Below, piece by piece: positions 20,711 to 31,700 of a DNA stretch of 64,000 nt. Position 1 is the first letter of the stretch; each line of letters begins with the position of its first letter. Source of the stretch: Labyrinthula sp. Ha (taxonomy: Eukaryota; Sar; Bigyra; Labyrinthulida; Labyrinthulaceae); contig JAALGZ010000009.1 of NCBI GenBank assembly GCA_015227615.1, forward strand, positions 992,001 through 1,056,000, written 5' to 3'. Position numbers and translations under genes: made by a program. Below the pieces are notes generated by a model. The model ran no database searches, had not been told where the DNA came from, and saw only the letters and a list, made by a program, of their open reading frames with translations.

Positions 20711-21973
20711 CTAGAGATTAATTTCTGTGCTAATTTCTTTTTCCTTTTCTGTTTCTTTCGCTTCAGGAACATTTGCAGGTACAATATTTGGCAAAGTAAT
20801 GGTATCCAAGTTAGGAACTTGAGGCTGCACAATCTCCCCAACATCTGGATGTGGCTCATCTAAATTTTGATCCATCATATCCGCAAACGAAGACATCTTT
20901 ATATCTCTTGGTTCAGATTTCGTTAAGAAATTTGCAACAAATAGATCCAACTCAAACACATGCTCAAACATGTTTGCAAGTTGTGATAAATTAAACTTAG
21001 ACTCTTCGAATTTCTTCGCATTTGATTCTGGTATTACCCCATAGAGATTCAAATGTGGAGAAAAAACACTTAGATATTGATTCGCAGCTGCTTGCACTTC
21101 CTCTCTCTTTACTCCTGTGCTTAATTCGAGTCGATTTAAAACACATCCAACAACATTACACCCTTTAGCTTCAAAAAAAGTTCTATGTAATTCCAGATTA
21201 TCCAAATTTGAATCATCTCCTCCTTTGTTTACAAGGATGACATTAGCCTGAAGACTATTCGCCACAGTGGCATTAGACATACCAATTGAGCTTCCAGAAG
21301 CAGAGGTTGAAAATCCTTCTATTATAATCAACTTTTTTTCAAACCCAAGATCTTTTCCATTTGCAACATATTTCATTTTATCTTCAAGACTCTTTAATAA
21401 TTTCGACTGCGAAAGAGCAAAACTTCCAGATATGTCCTTCACAAAAATATCTCTTAAACCAACTCCATCAAGAACAATCTCTTGAATCCGTTCTTTGTGC
21501 AAAAACCTGATTACCTCAGTTAAATCTGAATCCTCTCTTCCTAATTTCATATACGCAATTTCTTCACTACTTAAAATATTTTGCTTCAGAAGAGTCGAAA
21601 TAATTCCAAGAGAAACAAAACTCTTTCCTATTTTCTCACTTGTTCCAGAAATAAACAAATACTTTTCATCTCTTATATTTTCTGCTTTTACACCATCACC
21701 CATTTCACCAGCAGATGTGAAAGCAAAGAGATCTTTTCTCAGGATTGGATCATTCTTATTTGGAAAGAACCTACAGTGGAGTAAGTGTCGACGAAGGTTC
21801 CTTGGGCGTCCCTGCCATGTTTTCTTTGGTCCTCCATTTGCTTCGCAGTGTTTACAAGCTACTCTTATATAAGGTCTTTTAGTTTTGGCGATTTGGCCCT
21901 CAGAATCATTCACGATTCGAAAATGCTGATATATTTTTTGTCTTGGTTTAATCTTTCTCGAATTCTTTTGCAT
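20711..21973 (-). CDS. BED-type zinc finger fused to a dethiobiotin-synthetase/CobQ-like P-loop domain
   Basis: 420 residues from ATG 21973; an upstream in-frame TTG would add ten residues and is unlikely. Residues 38-70 hold a BED-like finger: C40-x2-C43, then RPRNLRRHLLHC giving H63-x3-C67. From about 104 a BioD/AAA_26-type fold begins: Walker A GTSEKIGKS (110-118), a downstream IIIEG (E219) matching the VxxEGAGG strand of dethiobiotin synthetase, and ANVILVNKG and GCVLNRL blocks as in BioD, CobB and the N-terminal domain of some phosphotransacetylases. The C-terminal 80 residues are acidic and low complexity. The usual GAGG loop is replaced by GFSTSAS, so a classical ligase reaction is doubtful. 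BED fingers usually bind DNA. The gene converges on the megasynthase with 124 bp between stops, which does not by itself imply a shared pathway. Confidence 0.75.
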   Translation of the reverse strand: MQKNSRKIKPRQKIYQHFRIVNDSEGQIAKTKRPYIRVACKHCEANGGPKKTWQGRPRNLRRHLLHCRFFPNKNDPILRKDLFAFTSAGEMGDGVKAENIRDEKYLFISGTSEKIGKSFVSLGIISTLLKQNILSSEEIAYMKLGREDSDLTEVIRFLHKERIQEIVLDGVGLRDIFVKDISGSFALSQSKLLKSLEDKMKYVANGKDLGFEKKLIIIEGFSTSASGSSIGMSNATVANSLQANVILVNKGGDDSNLDNLELHRTFFEAKGCNVVGCVLNRLELSTGVKREEVQAAANQYLSVFSPHLNLYGVIPESNAKKFEESKFNLSQLANMFEHVFELDLFVANFLTKSEPRDIKMSSFADMMDQNLDEPHPDVGEIVQPQVPNLDTITLPNIVPANVPEAKETEKEKEISTEINL

Positions 21974-24843
21974 TTTTAATTTTGGGTAATTTAAATATAA
22001 CAAAAAATATTTATTTTCTAAACTATTAGTTTATATTTTATTTTATTGGTTATTATGTTATGGATTTTTAAGTTTTTTAAAAATTACATTAATTATATTT
22101 ATTTATTTATTGTATTTGTTAGTAGAATTAAAATACATGTACTCTAAATGAAAAAACTTTTTTCCTCAAGAAATTCTTCCTGACAAGCATAATTTGTGAA
22201 AACAACTTAAATTTTACAAGTTTATTGGCTTTTAATGAAAGCTTTGATTATTTCTACGATTTTCATGAGAGAATTTTAGTTACAAACCTTTCCATACAAA
22301 AGTAAGTTCATAATCTGAGAACGGGAATGATCTTAAATGATTTGATAAACTTAAGAACTTAGCCTATGGCATTCATTCCTGTTAGTTGCAGCACTAATCT
22401 GGTATCCGGGTGTTTAAAAATTACACCTTCATTTCCTCTCTGCAACTAACACAAAGGGGATTACCAAATATCAATATATTAATGAAAATATCAAGAAGAA
22501 ATAAGGAAAGTTTCTTTAGAATAATTAAGAAAAAGAACATCTGTATCATACTATAGGTGACTTATAGTGTCCGCAAGCGTTATAGAATAAAATCCATTAA
22601 AAAATAATTGTTATCACAAGAAACAATTGAATGCAATTATAGAGATGCGCAATCAAAGTGTAAAGATACGTCTGAGCTAGAATACATGACCAAATTCAAT
22701 GCTAAAATTTAAAAGACGTGAACCCATAGATGTAGAAAATATAAGGCATGAATAATTACTTCTCAAGACTATAATGGTTACAATGGTGAAGCTCTAAGTC
22801 TTACCACTACTGCATTGATTAGGTAATGAAAATATAGCTTCTAATCTCGTGAGGTGTTGCTCTTACAGCCTTCTTTGCTTAAGCCTCTGTGACTTAATAG
22901 AACTCTTATTAAAATGTGTAATATTTCCAAATTGCCTGTGATATTCCTTTATATTTTCAATTGTCCATACTTTTATTGCTAAGACAGTAGAAGAAGTGCA
23001 TTTCCGAACCCTGTTTTCCTGCAAGTAGTTAAAAAAAGAAAAAGCTTATCTAAAGTTACAATTTCAATTTAACAAAAGGGTGTTTTGCTTTTGACTAAAT
23101 GCTAACTAACAGATGTTGCTATAAAAGTTGTTTTTCGTATATTCAACCGGATTGAAAATATTACAAATAAATTGGGGCTTAAATGCCGTCAAAATGAGAG
23201 TAGCATATAGAAAGGTTATTTAAGAATAGATTTGTGTAATATATATAAATGCAAAGAAAGAGAGAACCGTATTTTCAAAGGGAGTTTCAACTTTTGCAGC
23301 TATATTATGGGAGTCGCAGAAGGTGTTAGTGAAGGTTTCTAACCATGTTTTATTGGCGAATATATTGCACCATGGGTTTTACGATTGGATTAGGAGAAGT
23401 GATAACGGTGCTTAACTGCAAAACTGCTTACTAACTTTTGAATGAACATGTTCATTTTTTCCACAAACCTGTACTGGTGAAATAATGGTTTACTTTTCTT
23501 GAGAATGTTTTAAGAGACAGCTGTTTAACTCGTCAAAGAAGATTCCTTTGGATAAGAATAAAGTAGATTCGGTATGCCGTGCAAGTTTTGATTAGGAGTA
23601 TTCATCTGGAATCTGACATTTCTGGAATCTCGATAGCTTAATTATCCAAGTTTAACTTATCCAGATTCTTCTTAAATTTGCCATCAGTTGCGACAATTAT
23701 CTTCCAAATTTCTTAAGAGACGCGAAGAAGAGGTTTAAAATTAATAATCCAATTTTTTTCAACCTCGTTGACGTTGTTAAACTGGCATGCCTCAAAATAA
23801 ATTCCTGTCTCCGGGTAAGTATCAGGCTAGTCCCCGCAAAACCATGCATAGGATATCAGATGGGACAAAGTCCCGAAGATTTGAAGCAACCTTAGAAATG
23901 CCTGGAATTTTGAGATAGAATCTAGGATAAGGTACCCAGAATCTAGCTGGAATTGAGAGTGACAAAAAAAACTAAAAAAATCCTAATTCGAGATTCCATA
24001 TGGACACCCTAGGTTTGACACCGCTGCGGGTACAGACAGAGATTCCATCCTAATCTCTATCGGAAATTTGACATACTTTTCTGAAGACTGAGTAAACAAG
24101 AATTACTAAAATTATCTATGAGCAAGAATTGAGCAATCTTCATAATTATAACAGTAAATAAGTTAATAAGAATATTGGGGAAAGTATCGCTATAAATCCA
24201 AAAGGATTTTGTTGTAGAAACAAGTATCATTAAATAAATCAATATTTCTAGTCAGAGCTCAACTGTGAGAAACCACTTGAGGAATAGACAATCCTACCTA
24301 GCTAACAGTTTAGATATTCATAAATCTTTACTAGTAACCCATTTGCTTTCCGCATCTGCCAAAGTAGTAACATTAAGACCAGGCATTGGTGTACTGTACA
24401 AAATGGTCTTGCAAGTAGTCAAAGTTGGGAAACTGAAATGTCTGATGTTAAAAATTCCACATAATCTTAATTCCAAAAATTATAAATAAATCTTTCACAA
24501 ATTCTAAGAAATCTTTGTGACTTGTAAATAGAAACCCTAATATAGATCTTAATAATTATCATATTTTTGAGGTGTCTAATTGCTGGCAAAGGAAAACATG
24601 AGTTAATCTGCGAGCGAGGTAGCTCACATCATGAGCAAAATATTTTCTCATACGTAGTTACTGGTTCCAGCTCGGTGTCGCTAGTCTAGGACACTGTTGT
24701 TGTATGAGTCAGGTTACATAAACATATTTAAAAACAAGCAGGCTGCCATAATCTTTCCACAGGGTCAAAACATGCATAAAATCCTAAATATAAAGAATAT
24801 AATCTCTTCTCTTAAGCCTTACGATTAATTCTCGGGTGGATGC
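21974..24843. other. Intergenic, no gene seen
   Basis: 2.9 kb of AT-rich spacer upstream of the BED/BioD-like gene and downstream of the dsRBD/ankyrin gene. Short open frames near 24057-24242 and 24265-24489 look random. The only structure I noticed is the nested hairpin at 22381-22450. Confidence 0.5.
22381..22450. repeat. Nested inverted repeat
   Basis: An 11-bp perfect inverted repeat (GTTAGTTGCAG at 22381-22391, CTGCAACTAAC at 22440-22450) encloses a second small hairpin (GGTGT 22409-22413 with ACACC 22423-22427). It could be the ends of a tiny transposon-derived repeat or a structured transcript; I see no further support for either. Confidence 0.5.
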
Positions 24844-27800
24844 TCAGTAGAACTTTGGCAACTTTATGATCACAGCCCCATTGTACCCACAAGGATGACA
24901 TTTATTAAAATTGCCACCATTGCCAGTATTTTCATACGTAAGGTGAGCTGAAGTTCGCAAGAGAGAAGCATCAGCAGTAAATGGTTTCCCAGAACTGGCT
25001 CCCATACCTCCAAAGAATGTGACATTTTTTTTATTCTCTGTCTTCGTCAAGTTGGATATAAGGAAGTTTTTTTCAAACTTTTCCTTGTCGCTTGTGACTC
25101 GCTCAGTTACTTCTAAATTAGCAAAGGATGATCCTCCTCCTCCTGGCCCAGCACGTCCACCCGAAAATCCTCCAGATCCACCACCATAGTATCCACCACC
25201 ACCCCCAGCACCAAACCACGTTGCCGAACCACCTACAAATTGTTCTCCAGGATTGCCAAACTCTCTCCCCCCTAATCTCAGAATAAGTTAAAATTGTACC
25301 AATGCCTTCACCATAGAAATCAGCCGGTTTCCCCCTTACATCAACTAGCTCTGTACTTCTTTTGCGAACTCTATCAGAGACATCTGCAGCCATTCCATCA
25401 TAAAAACCCCCACCACCACCTACATTCTTTCAAAGATAAATGAAAACCTCCAGCTGCGAGAATGCACATCTGGCTACCATAACCAGTCTTGCGGGAAACG
25501 GAAGAGTAGCCACCTCCTCCTCCACATCCGTGGGTAAATGAACAACTCGCACTTCCCCCACCCGGATGTCCGCCAGCAAGAATGAAAGTTTGTTGCAAGG
25601 CGCTGGTTTCATTCTCCTTACTGACTTTGGTAATGGACAACGGGGATGATCCTCCCTCACCCACGTTGATGTTTAGAACTTCACAAGGAGAGACTTTCAG
25701 CTCACCAGCCAAATAACTTCCACCGCCACCTACAGATTTGCGTGCTTCATTAAAAGAATTATCTAGGTTTCCCTCATCACAAGTTGAAAGTGGATAGAAG
25801 TATCCTGCACCACCACCAGCTCCCCATGCTTCAATGTACACTTGCCTGCAATTTGAGGGAATTTTATACTCAAATGATCCTGGATTGACAAATATTTTGA
25901 TTCCAATAGATTCAATGTGAAGTTGCCTATGGTATTCAACATCCTCTAAATTAACCTCCATATTGCAGTCGGACTCCTCACAAACATGTGTTGTAGGTTC
26001 AGCTATTTCTTTGTCAGTAACATTGCTCTGATTTGAAAGTTGTCTGTCTTTCATGATCATCTCCTTTAAGTACGTGAAGGCAGAGCATTGTTTCATGTGC
26101 TCTCCTTTATCTCCCTTGTACGAAAAAATTTGTTCTCCACAACCAAAAATGCATGGGAAAAAACTGTCTCTTTGTTGTTCTATTAAGCCCTGAAAAAAAA
26201 AATTTGCCTTGTCCCAGTGTTGCTTCTTACAAAGATTAAAGACAAATCCAATTTGATCTTCAGAGAATTTGATGGGAAAATCCAAAGCAAGATTCAAGAA
26301 ATGAAACAAAGTCTGCTGTAAGCTACAAGTTTTCGCATCTTTTTCCGCCAAGAAGCTAAAGCGCCCTAAAAAGACATCAATAAACGTTGAACCTTTCCTG
26401 TCCATCTGGCCAAAGAAAGAAATGACTAGGATTTGCATTACCAACTCTCGAAATGAGTTTAAGGGTATATCATTAAACAGCTCGTTTGAGTTGATTTCAT
26501 CAACTTCTATTTCTTGAATGTATCCGTCCAGAACATCCTTTATGATCCTCGAACTTACTGTTGGCAGCGGAAACTCTTTTCCTAGAAACTGCTTTACCTG
26601 TCTTTGCTTTGTGGCATCATCCCTCATCCGAAAGCCAGTTACGTGTTTTTCATTGATGTTAGTTACTAAGCGATTGAACGCTGATCTAAACCAACCAAAT
26701 TTAAAGACACGCTTGGTCCCAGGTTCAGTAAAGGTTTCAATCGTTTCATGGTACACTATTTCTGTTAGTTCTGAGTAGGTTTCGCCTCCAAGCATAATTC
26801 CGTCAAGTGAAAAAAGTAAAATGTTTTGAATGTGTCTTTTGGAGATGGCCTTAAAAAGACAGAATCGTGCTTCTAGGTCTCCAGGATTTCTTAAGCTAGC
26901 ATCAAAGATGTAGCAAAGAGCATCCTTTTTACATGCATCAATGGCGTAGACATTAATTCCATGGTTCAAAAGAAGTTCAAGGATGCTTTCATGAAGACTA
27001 GAAATGTCTTCTTGCAAAACTAGTTGATGAAGTAGTGATCTCTTTGCACCATCAACCACTTTAACATTAGCTCCTTTTTCAATCAGAAATTTGAGGGCAA
27101 CAAAGTTTTGACAGCTTAGAGCGGCCTCAATTGGAGTTAAGCCTACTTCTGGAGTAGTCAAATCAACTCCTGCTTCTACAAAACAGTTGAAGAGAAAAAC
27201 ATCATTTTTTAGAATTGTAGAGATCAAGTTCACTTCGGGTACAATTTGAGATTTTGTCATTTTGTACTTCAATTCAAGGTAAAACTCATTCTCTTGTGAA
27301 AAATCAAATCCCAACGCGGTAATGATTCTCAGCACCAAAACAGAATTGAGCTTCCATTTAAAAATTAAATCTTGAATTTTCTGTCTTTGCTGTACAGAAA
27401 ATCCATCGTTCCCAATTAAAGAATTGAGAATGATGATTAATTGAAAAAGATTTATGTTCCTGTAGGCCTTGAAACCTTTTTCTTTTAGCTTAGCAAGTAC
27501 ATTTAAACTTTTGTTTCTAAACTCTTTCTTAGCCAAATTAAATGAGATTAACTCTCTAATTGCCCATTCTAAAAAGTTAAAAGGTAAAATTCCTTGATTA
27601 ATCAATTTTTTAGAAAGTTGATTTATCACTGGAAAATCTCCATTGTTTAAAAATTCAAGTTTCAGGAACTTTAAGCACTGAAGAGCTGCATCTTCTTTAG
27701 CTCTTTTTTTGTTCCTACCTAAATTCACAACTTAAAAGGCAGTACCTTTTCCGTCAAATTCTTTTTTAGATTCTTTTAGTTTCTTAAAGACCACTAATCT

Positions 27801-28224
27801 AATTGTGTGAAACTCTTTGTGAGATGCCGTCTCTTTAGTTCTTCCCTAAACCTTATAGAAAATCGTGTGCTACCTGATCAAAAAACTTAGGCACTAGATC
27901 CCTTTTCTTAAGTTCAATGTAAAGCAACTCTAGCAGATTTCTGGACAAGGAGTTAATCGAATTCTTGATAACGTTTTTAGCAGAAAATTTTTCTTGGTTG
28001 AACCTTACAAACTCCTCAAACATTTCTTTTCTTCCAAATTCTTTTTTTCGACAGGTACATTTCATCCAATTAATTTCACCAAAGTTTTGCAAGATCTGTC
28101 TAAAAGTTTCGGCAGTGATCAAGCCCTTATTTTCCCTTTGGTCAAACTCTTGCTGTAGGAACTGTTCTTCTATCTCGTTTATAAAAGGCAGAAGCTCCTT
28201 TGGAAGAACAGATCTATTCTCCAT
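24844..28224 (-). CDS. dsRBD - ankyrin - zinc finger - glycine-rich protein, five exons
   Basis: Exons (minus strand): 27874-28224, 27746-27845, 25448-27718, 25300-25419, 24844-25271, separated by GT..AG introns of 28, 27, 28 and 28 nt. The phases agree and give 1,089 residues. Splicing exons 1-3 restores a double-stranded-RNA-binding domain (about 95-165): helix LLELLYIELKKRDLVPKFF, the strands, then the diagnostic GKGRNKKRAKEDAALQCL end. Ankyrin-type repeats follow (about 315-405: VGLTPIEAALSCQNFVALKFL, then RSLLHQLVLQ). Near 700 there are two zinc-finger-like stretches (CIFGCGEQIF..HMKQC; CEESDCNMEV..YHRQLH). From about 775 a glycine-rich domain starts with FEYKIPSNCRQVYIEAWGAGGGAG, like extracellular or tail-fibre glycine-rich modules and that of ALK-type receptors. 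No signal peptide or transmembrane segment is seen. Introns 3 and 4 both fall within the glycine-rich part. Function unknown; the architecture is new to me. Confidence 0.88.
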
Positions 28225-28369
28225 CTATTTTTACTCCAACGTCTAAATCTCAAAACAGGTTAGTGAATATAATTTTGACTTCCATAATACTATAAAATAG
28301 AACGCAAAAATGTGGAAGAAAGGGAAGGATTAGCAAGAATCTTAATTAACAGTATAATGTCCTAATTTA

Positions 28370-29461
28370 TTATAACTTTGTTCTTGCATTTTCTATTTTA
28401 TTTAGTAGCTTGTCGATCACAGCGGAGAGATCTGGGTCACTGGTTCTATGTTTCAAATGTTTGGCTTTATCCTTTTGTCCAATCCATTTCGTCTTTGGAC
28501 ATAATACTTTTTCTTTTCGTATGTCTCGTAGTTGCTGTTTCACATGCTGTAGTTTTTGTTTTGTAATCACTTCATCATAGGTTTCTTGATTACTAAGCTT
28601 TCTTTTCAAGGTTGCTAGCTCGGTTGCTCTTTCTTTTTCCAGTGAAGCCAAGATCCTGGATTCTCTCCTTGCATAAACTTTGTTAACAGTATGCAAGAAA
28701 AACTTTAATACTTCAATTACACCTTGCTTCTCATTTAAGCTTAGTTTATTCAGTAATCTTACTGCCTGTTTTGGGTACCAAAGGTTTTTCTCCTTGGAGG
28801 GATCTCCAAAATTGCACGAAACATCATACCTTCTTGTTTTCTTTAGATCCGTAAACTCGGGCATTAAACAAAGAAGCTTAAACAATCTTTTCTTGTCTTT
28901 CCGTAATTGCTCCGTATCTTGCTCCAAGGCTTGAATAGTCCTCTTATTTTCCACGCAGTTGGTTTTACACTTTAAGGCTTGCATTTCCATGTCACTAATT
29001 TTTCCATTAACTCTATCTAACTCTTTTTTTACCTCTTCTTTAGATTGTGTAACTACTTTTAAGTGATTCTGCTTCTCCAGTTGAACCTGAATCAAGTTAT
29101 TATTCTCCATTTCTAACACTTCAATCCGCTTCTCTAGTTCTTTCTTTTCAACAAGAAGCCTCTTGTTTTCCTTTACCTTTTCTCTAAAAAGATCCCGTTC
29201 ATCCTCAAGTTCGTCAACTTTCTCTTTTACATATTTCAGCCTAGCTCTCAGTTTTCCATTCTCTGCTTTCAAATCCTCATTCTCATCAAATTTATCCTGT
29301 AACTTTGCTTTGGCTTTTGTCCAAAGAGTGCAGATTTTTTCAACATCATCATCTTTACTCTTTCCACTTTCTTTTCTCCCAGCCCTATGCCTACCTTTAC
29401 CTGTATGCCTATGAGGAACAGCGTAAGATGAAGAGTCTCTTGAATGTTTCTCGAAATCCAT
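28370..29461 (-). CDS. Coiled-coil protein of unknown function
   Basis: 363 residues from ATG 29461. Residues about 40-200 are a long, highly charged heptad-type coiled coil, and a second charged helical part runs from about 255 to the end. Between them lies a more globular piece containing LFKLLCLMPEFTDL and NLWYPKQAVRLLNKLSLNEKQGVIEVLKFFLHTV. The N-terminus is Ser/His/Arg-rich. No catalytic motif. Such proteins are common in centrosomal, basal-body or cytoskeletal complexes, but nothing here identifies one. Its start of transcription is 145 bp downstream of nothing coding on that strand except the preceding gene's ATG side, so it reads in tandem with the dsRBD/ankyrin gene. Confidence 0.7.
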   Translation of the reverse strand: MDFEKHSRDSSSYAVPHRHTGKGRHRAGRKESGKSKDDDVEKICTLWTKAKAKLQDKFDENEDLKAENGKLRARLKYVKEKVDELEDERDLFREKVKENKRLLVEKKELEKRIEVLEMENNNLIQVQLEKQNHLKVVTQSKEEVKKELDRVNGKISDMEMQALKCKTNCVENKRTIQALEQDTEQLRKDKKRLFKLLCLMPEFTDLKKTRRYDVSCNFGDPSKEKNLWYPKQAVRLLNKLSLNEKQGVIEVLKFFLHTVNKVYARRESRILASLEKERATELATLKRKLSNQETYDEVITKQKLQHVKQQLRDIRKEKVLCPKTKWIGQKDKAKHLKHRTSDPDLSAVIDKLLNKIENARTKL

Positions 29462-29746
29462 TTCTTCCTTGTTTCAAACGGTTAAAAAACTGTCAACAAT
29501 AACAGACAAAAAGTAAGATCGAACAAACACAATAAAAGTAGTTAAAAATACAATTAATCTAACATAAGTAAAGGGTACTTAAATATAGTTACATTAACCC
29601 CTATTAGGTTATATAAGCTCCCTTTATCCAACAATATTATATACTCGTTAGACGTAAAACAAAAAACTATTCCCATCGAAAAAGATATATCTCAAACAAT
29701 AAAATAAGAGTTCTATAAACATGTCACTTCAATACTTTGTTTTGAT

Positions 29747-30262
29747 TTAGTTTTGCTGCTCCAGAAACCTTGCTAAGGGGTTTCCTGGCCGGGAACTACC
29801 CTCAACTTTATCTTGTTTCCTCTCATGTAAATCAACTAACTCATCACATACAGAACGTGGTGATTCTCTTCCGTTCTTTAATATATTTTCTTGCACAGAA
29901 TTATATCTTTTACTCCTCACTTTTCCAAATCTAAATCTCTCTCTGGCTGAAACTTTCTCCGGCTTCTCGCAATCTTCAAATTTTCCAAAAGGATAGAGTG
30001 ATGTATTTTTTCTTATTTGATCTCCATTTCGGCGAGAAAAGGCTCCATAACCAACACCAGTTCCTATGTTTGACTCCTTACAATACTTTGCGGGGATTGG
30101 GTAGAAGAAAGCGGAAGAAGCAGAGGTCACAGGAGAAGCAGAGAAGGAAGTCGGGGAGCAATTTGGAAATATTCCCCCGGGATTTGCGGCAGCTGGCATT
30201 TGAGAGAGCTGTGAAACAGTTGTGGATGATGGTGAATCATTCATCATTCTTAAGGTTTCCAT
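29747..30262 (-). CDS. Small Ser/Pro-rich hypothetical protein
   Basis: 171 residues from ATG 30262; an upstream in-frame GTG at 30271 is not a likely start. The N-terminal half is rich in Ser, Pro and Ala. The C-terminal half is basic and polar (RERFRFGKVRSKRYNSV.., SPRSVCDELVDLHERKQDK). No domain recognised. It is divergent from the Ser/Pro/Thr-rich membrane protein at 30478, with 215 bp between the two ATGs, so the two may share a promoter region. The ORF is long for this base composition, which supports it being real, but I cannot say what it does. Confidence 0.5.
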   Translation of the reverse strand: METLRMMNDSPSSTTVSQLSQMPAAANPGGIFPNCSPTSFSASPVTSASSAFFYPIPAKYCKESNIGTGVGYGAFSRRNGDQIRKNTSLYPFGKFEDCEKPEKVSARERFRFGKVRSKRYNSVQENILKNGRESPRSVCDELVDLHERKQDKVEGSSRPGNPLARFLEQQN

Positions 30263-30477
30263 TTTCTTCACTTGTTTTTATTGTTTTCTTTCTTATACTA
30301 CTTGTGTAAAAAGTAAATCGGTTTTCAATTTCACGATAATTTACCTGAAAAATGATTACTTCACGAGATATTTTGGAAAACCAACCCATGCTCCTGATTC
30401 GTTGTTTCGTCTCGTTTCATCCTGGCTATTACGGACCGAGGCTTAGCCATGTTGTTCTGTAATTGAAAGAAAATACA

Positions 30478-31455
30478 ATGAAAAAGCGCAGTGTTCGAAA
30501 TAGAAGAAGAGTGTCAAGCTCTGTAGATTATTTAGACGATTTAGAAAGAAATGATTATATTTTTATGCAAAACACGGCGAAACTACCACCAAATTTTGCT
30601 AGAATACCCAGCAAGGTCAAGAATTCTTTCAACGTTGACGATGATACTTTTTCATTTCCGTCAGAAACGAGGAAAAAAACAACTTGTGGATTTAACCTTG
30701 GACTGAAAAGTGGATTGTTTATTTTAGTCTCCACTATTTGCTACCTTGCAGGTGATCTGGCTCAGAAGGAGATAGCTAAAGGTGACCGACCTGTTCAATC
30801 TACAGTCTTTGGATATAGTTTCTACTCCCTAGATGCTGTGCCAACCTTCCCCATTCCAGCTAGAGCACCTGTATCCTGGGGTTCTACAAAATCTCCTACT
30901 AAAAGCCCTACCAAACCTTCTGGATGGGGCTCAGCTGACACAAATTCTCCCTCTGCTTATCCTACGGATGTTCCTACAAGTCGGCCAACTGAATCGCCCA
31001 TTCTCGAAGATATCCCAGAAACCGCGTTTCCATCCGAATCTCCAAGCTCCACTCCATCTGATTCTCCTACTTTTTCACCAGAAAATGAAAACACCGACTC
31101 TCCAATAACAGCATCATCTGATGCACCAAGTGTTCTACCGACTAAGCTGCCCTCTAATGTTCCTTCTTCTGTACCTACCAACCTTCCCTCTAATATTCCT
31201 TCTTCTGTACCTACCAGCCTTCCAACTGGAAATCCAACTGCTGTAGAAACTAACAGCCCGAGTACGTCGCCATCTTTGGAAGAAACCGTCCAGCCAACAA
31301 CACTTCCAACCTTGTTGCCTACCGCTGGAGATGGAACAAGTACTGGAAACGCAAGCTTTGTCGCAGAGGATAACTATCTATGGACTGCTGGTTTTAGTGG
31401 GGTGTCTGCTTCTAGCTTGATTGGAGCTGCTTTAAATTTTCGGTACGTGGGTTGA
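30478..31455 (+). CDS. Membrane protein with Ser/Pro/Thr-rich stalk
   Basis: 325 residues from ATG 30478; an upstream TTG would only add five. The N-terminal 75 residues are basic (KKRSVRNRRRVSSS) and probably cytoplasmic. A hydrophobic segment near 78-96 (GLFILVSTICYLAGDLA) would act as a signal anchor. The next 180 residues are a Ser/Pro/Thr-rich region with irregular P-T-x-x-P, SPT and VPSS-type units, including a local duplication (LPSNVPSSVPTNLPSNIPSS). The C-terminus is a short mildly hydrophobic stretch (WTAGFSGVSASSLIGAALNF). Stalks of this type are heavily O-glycosylated and frequent in stramenopile and haptophyte surface proteins. Role unknown, probably cell surface. Confidence 0.65.
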   Translation: MKKRSVRNRRRVSSSVDYLDDLERNDYIFMQNTAKLPPNFARIPSKVKNSFNVDDDTFSFPSETRKKTTCGFNLGLKSGLFILVSTICYLAGDLAQKEIAKGDRPVQSTVFGYSFYSLDAVPTFPIPARAPVSWGSTKSPTKSPTKPSGWGSADTNSPSAYPTDVPTSRPTESPILEDIPETAFPSESPSSTPSDSPTFSPENENTDSPITASSDAPSVLPTKLPSNVPSSVPTNLPSNIPSSVPTSLPTGNPTAVETNSPSTSPSLEETVQPTTLPTLLPTAGDGTSTGNASFVAEDNYLWTAGFSGVSASSLIGAALNFRYVG

Positions 31456-31700
31456 AAATGCTTTTTTAGTGCCATTACACTCTTCTTACTAGATCTATTG
31501 AGGTGATTAGTGACCTGTAGAAATATTTCTTAACTCGATGTTTTTCTTAAATTGGGGTCCGATTTAATCTGTAAATTGAAGAGGAGTGCAAAATAAGAAT
31601 TTAAAATAACCTCACAGGCAAATAGTCTATCATAGATATATGAAACAATAAAATACAAATAAACCAAATATTTGACCAGAAGAGGATGTTTCAACACAGT

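Noticed and set aside
13861-22003. Megasynthase and BED/BioD-like gene as a biosynthetic cluster
   Set aside because: They are only convergent neighbours; no transporter, regulator or tailoring enzyme accompanies them and no shared chemistry is evident.
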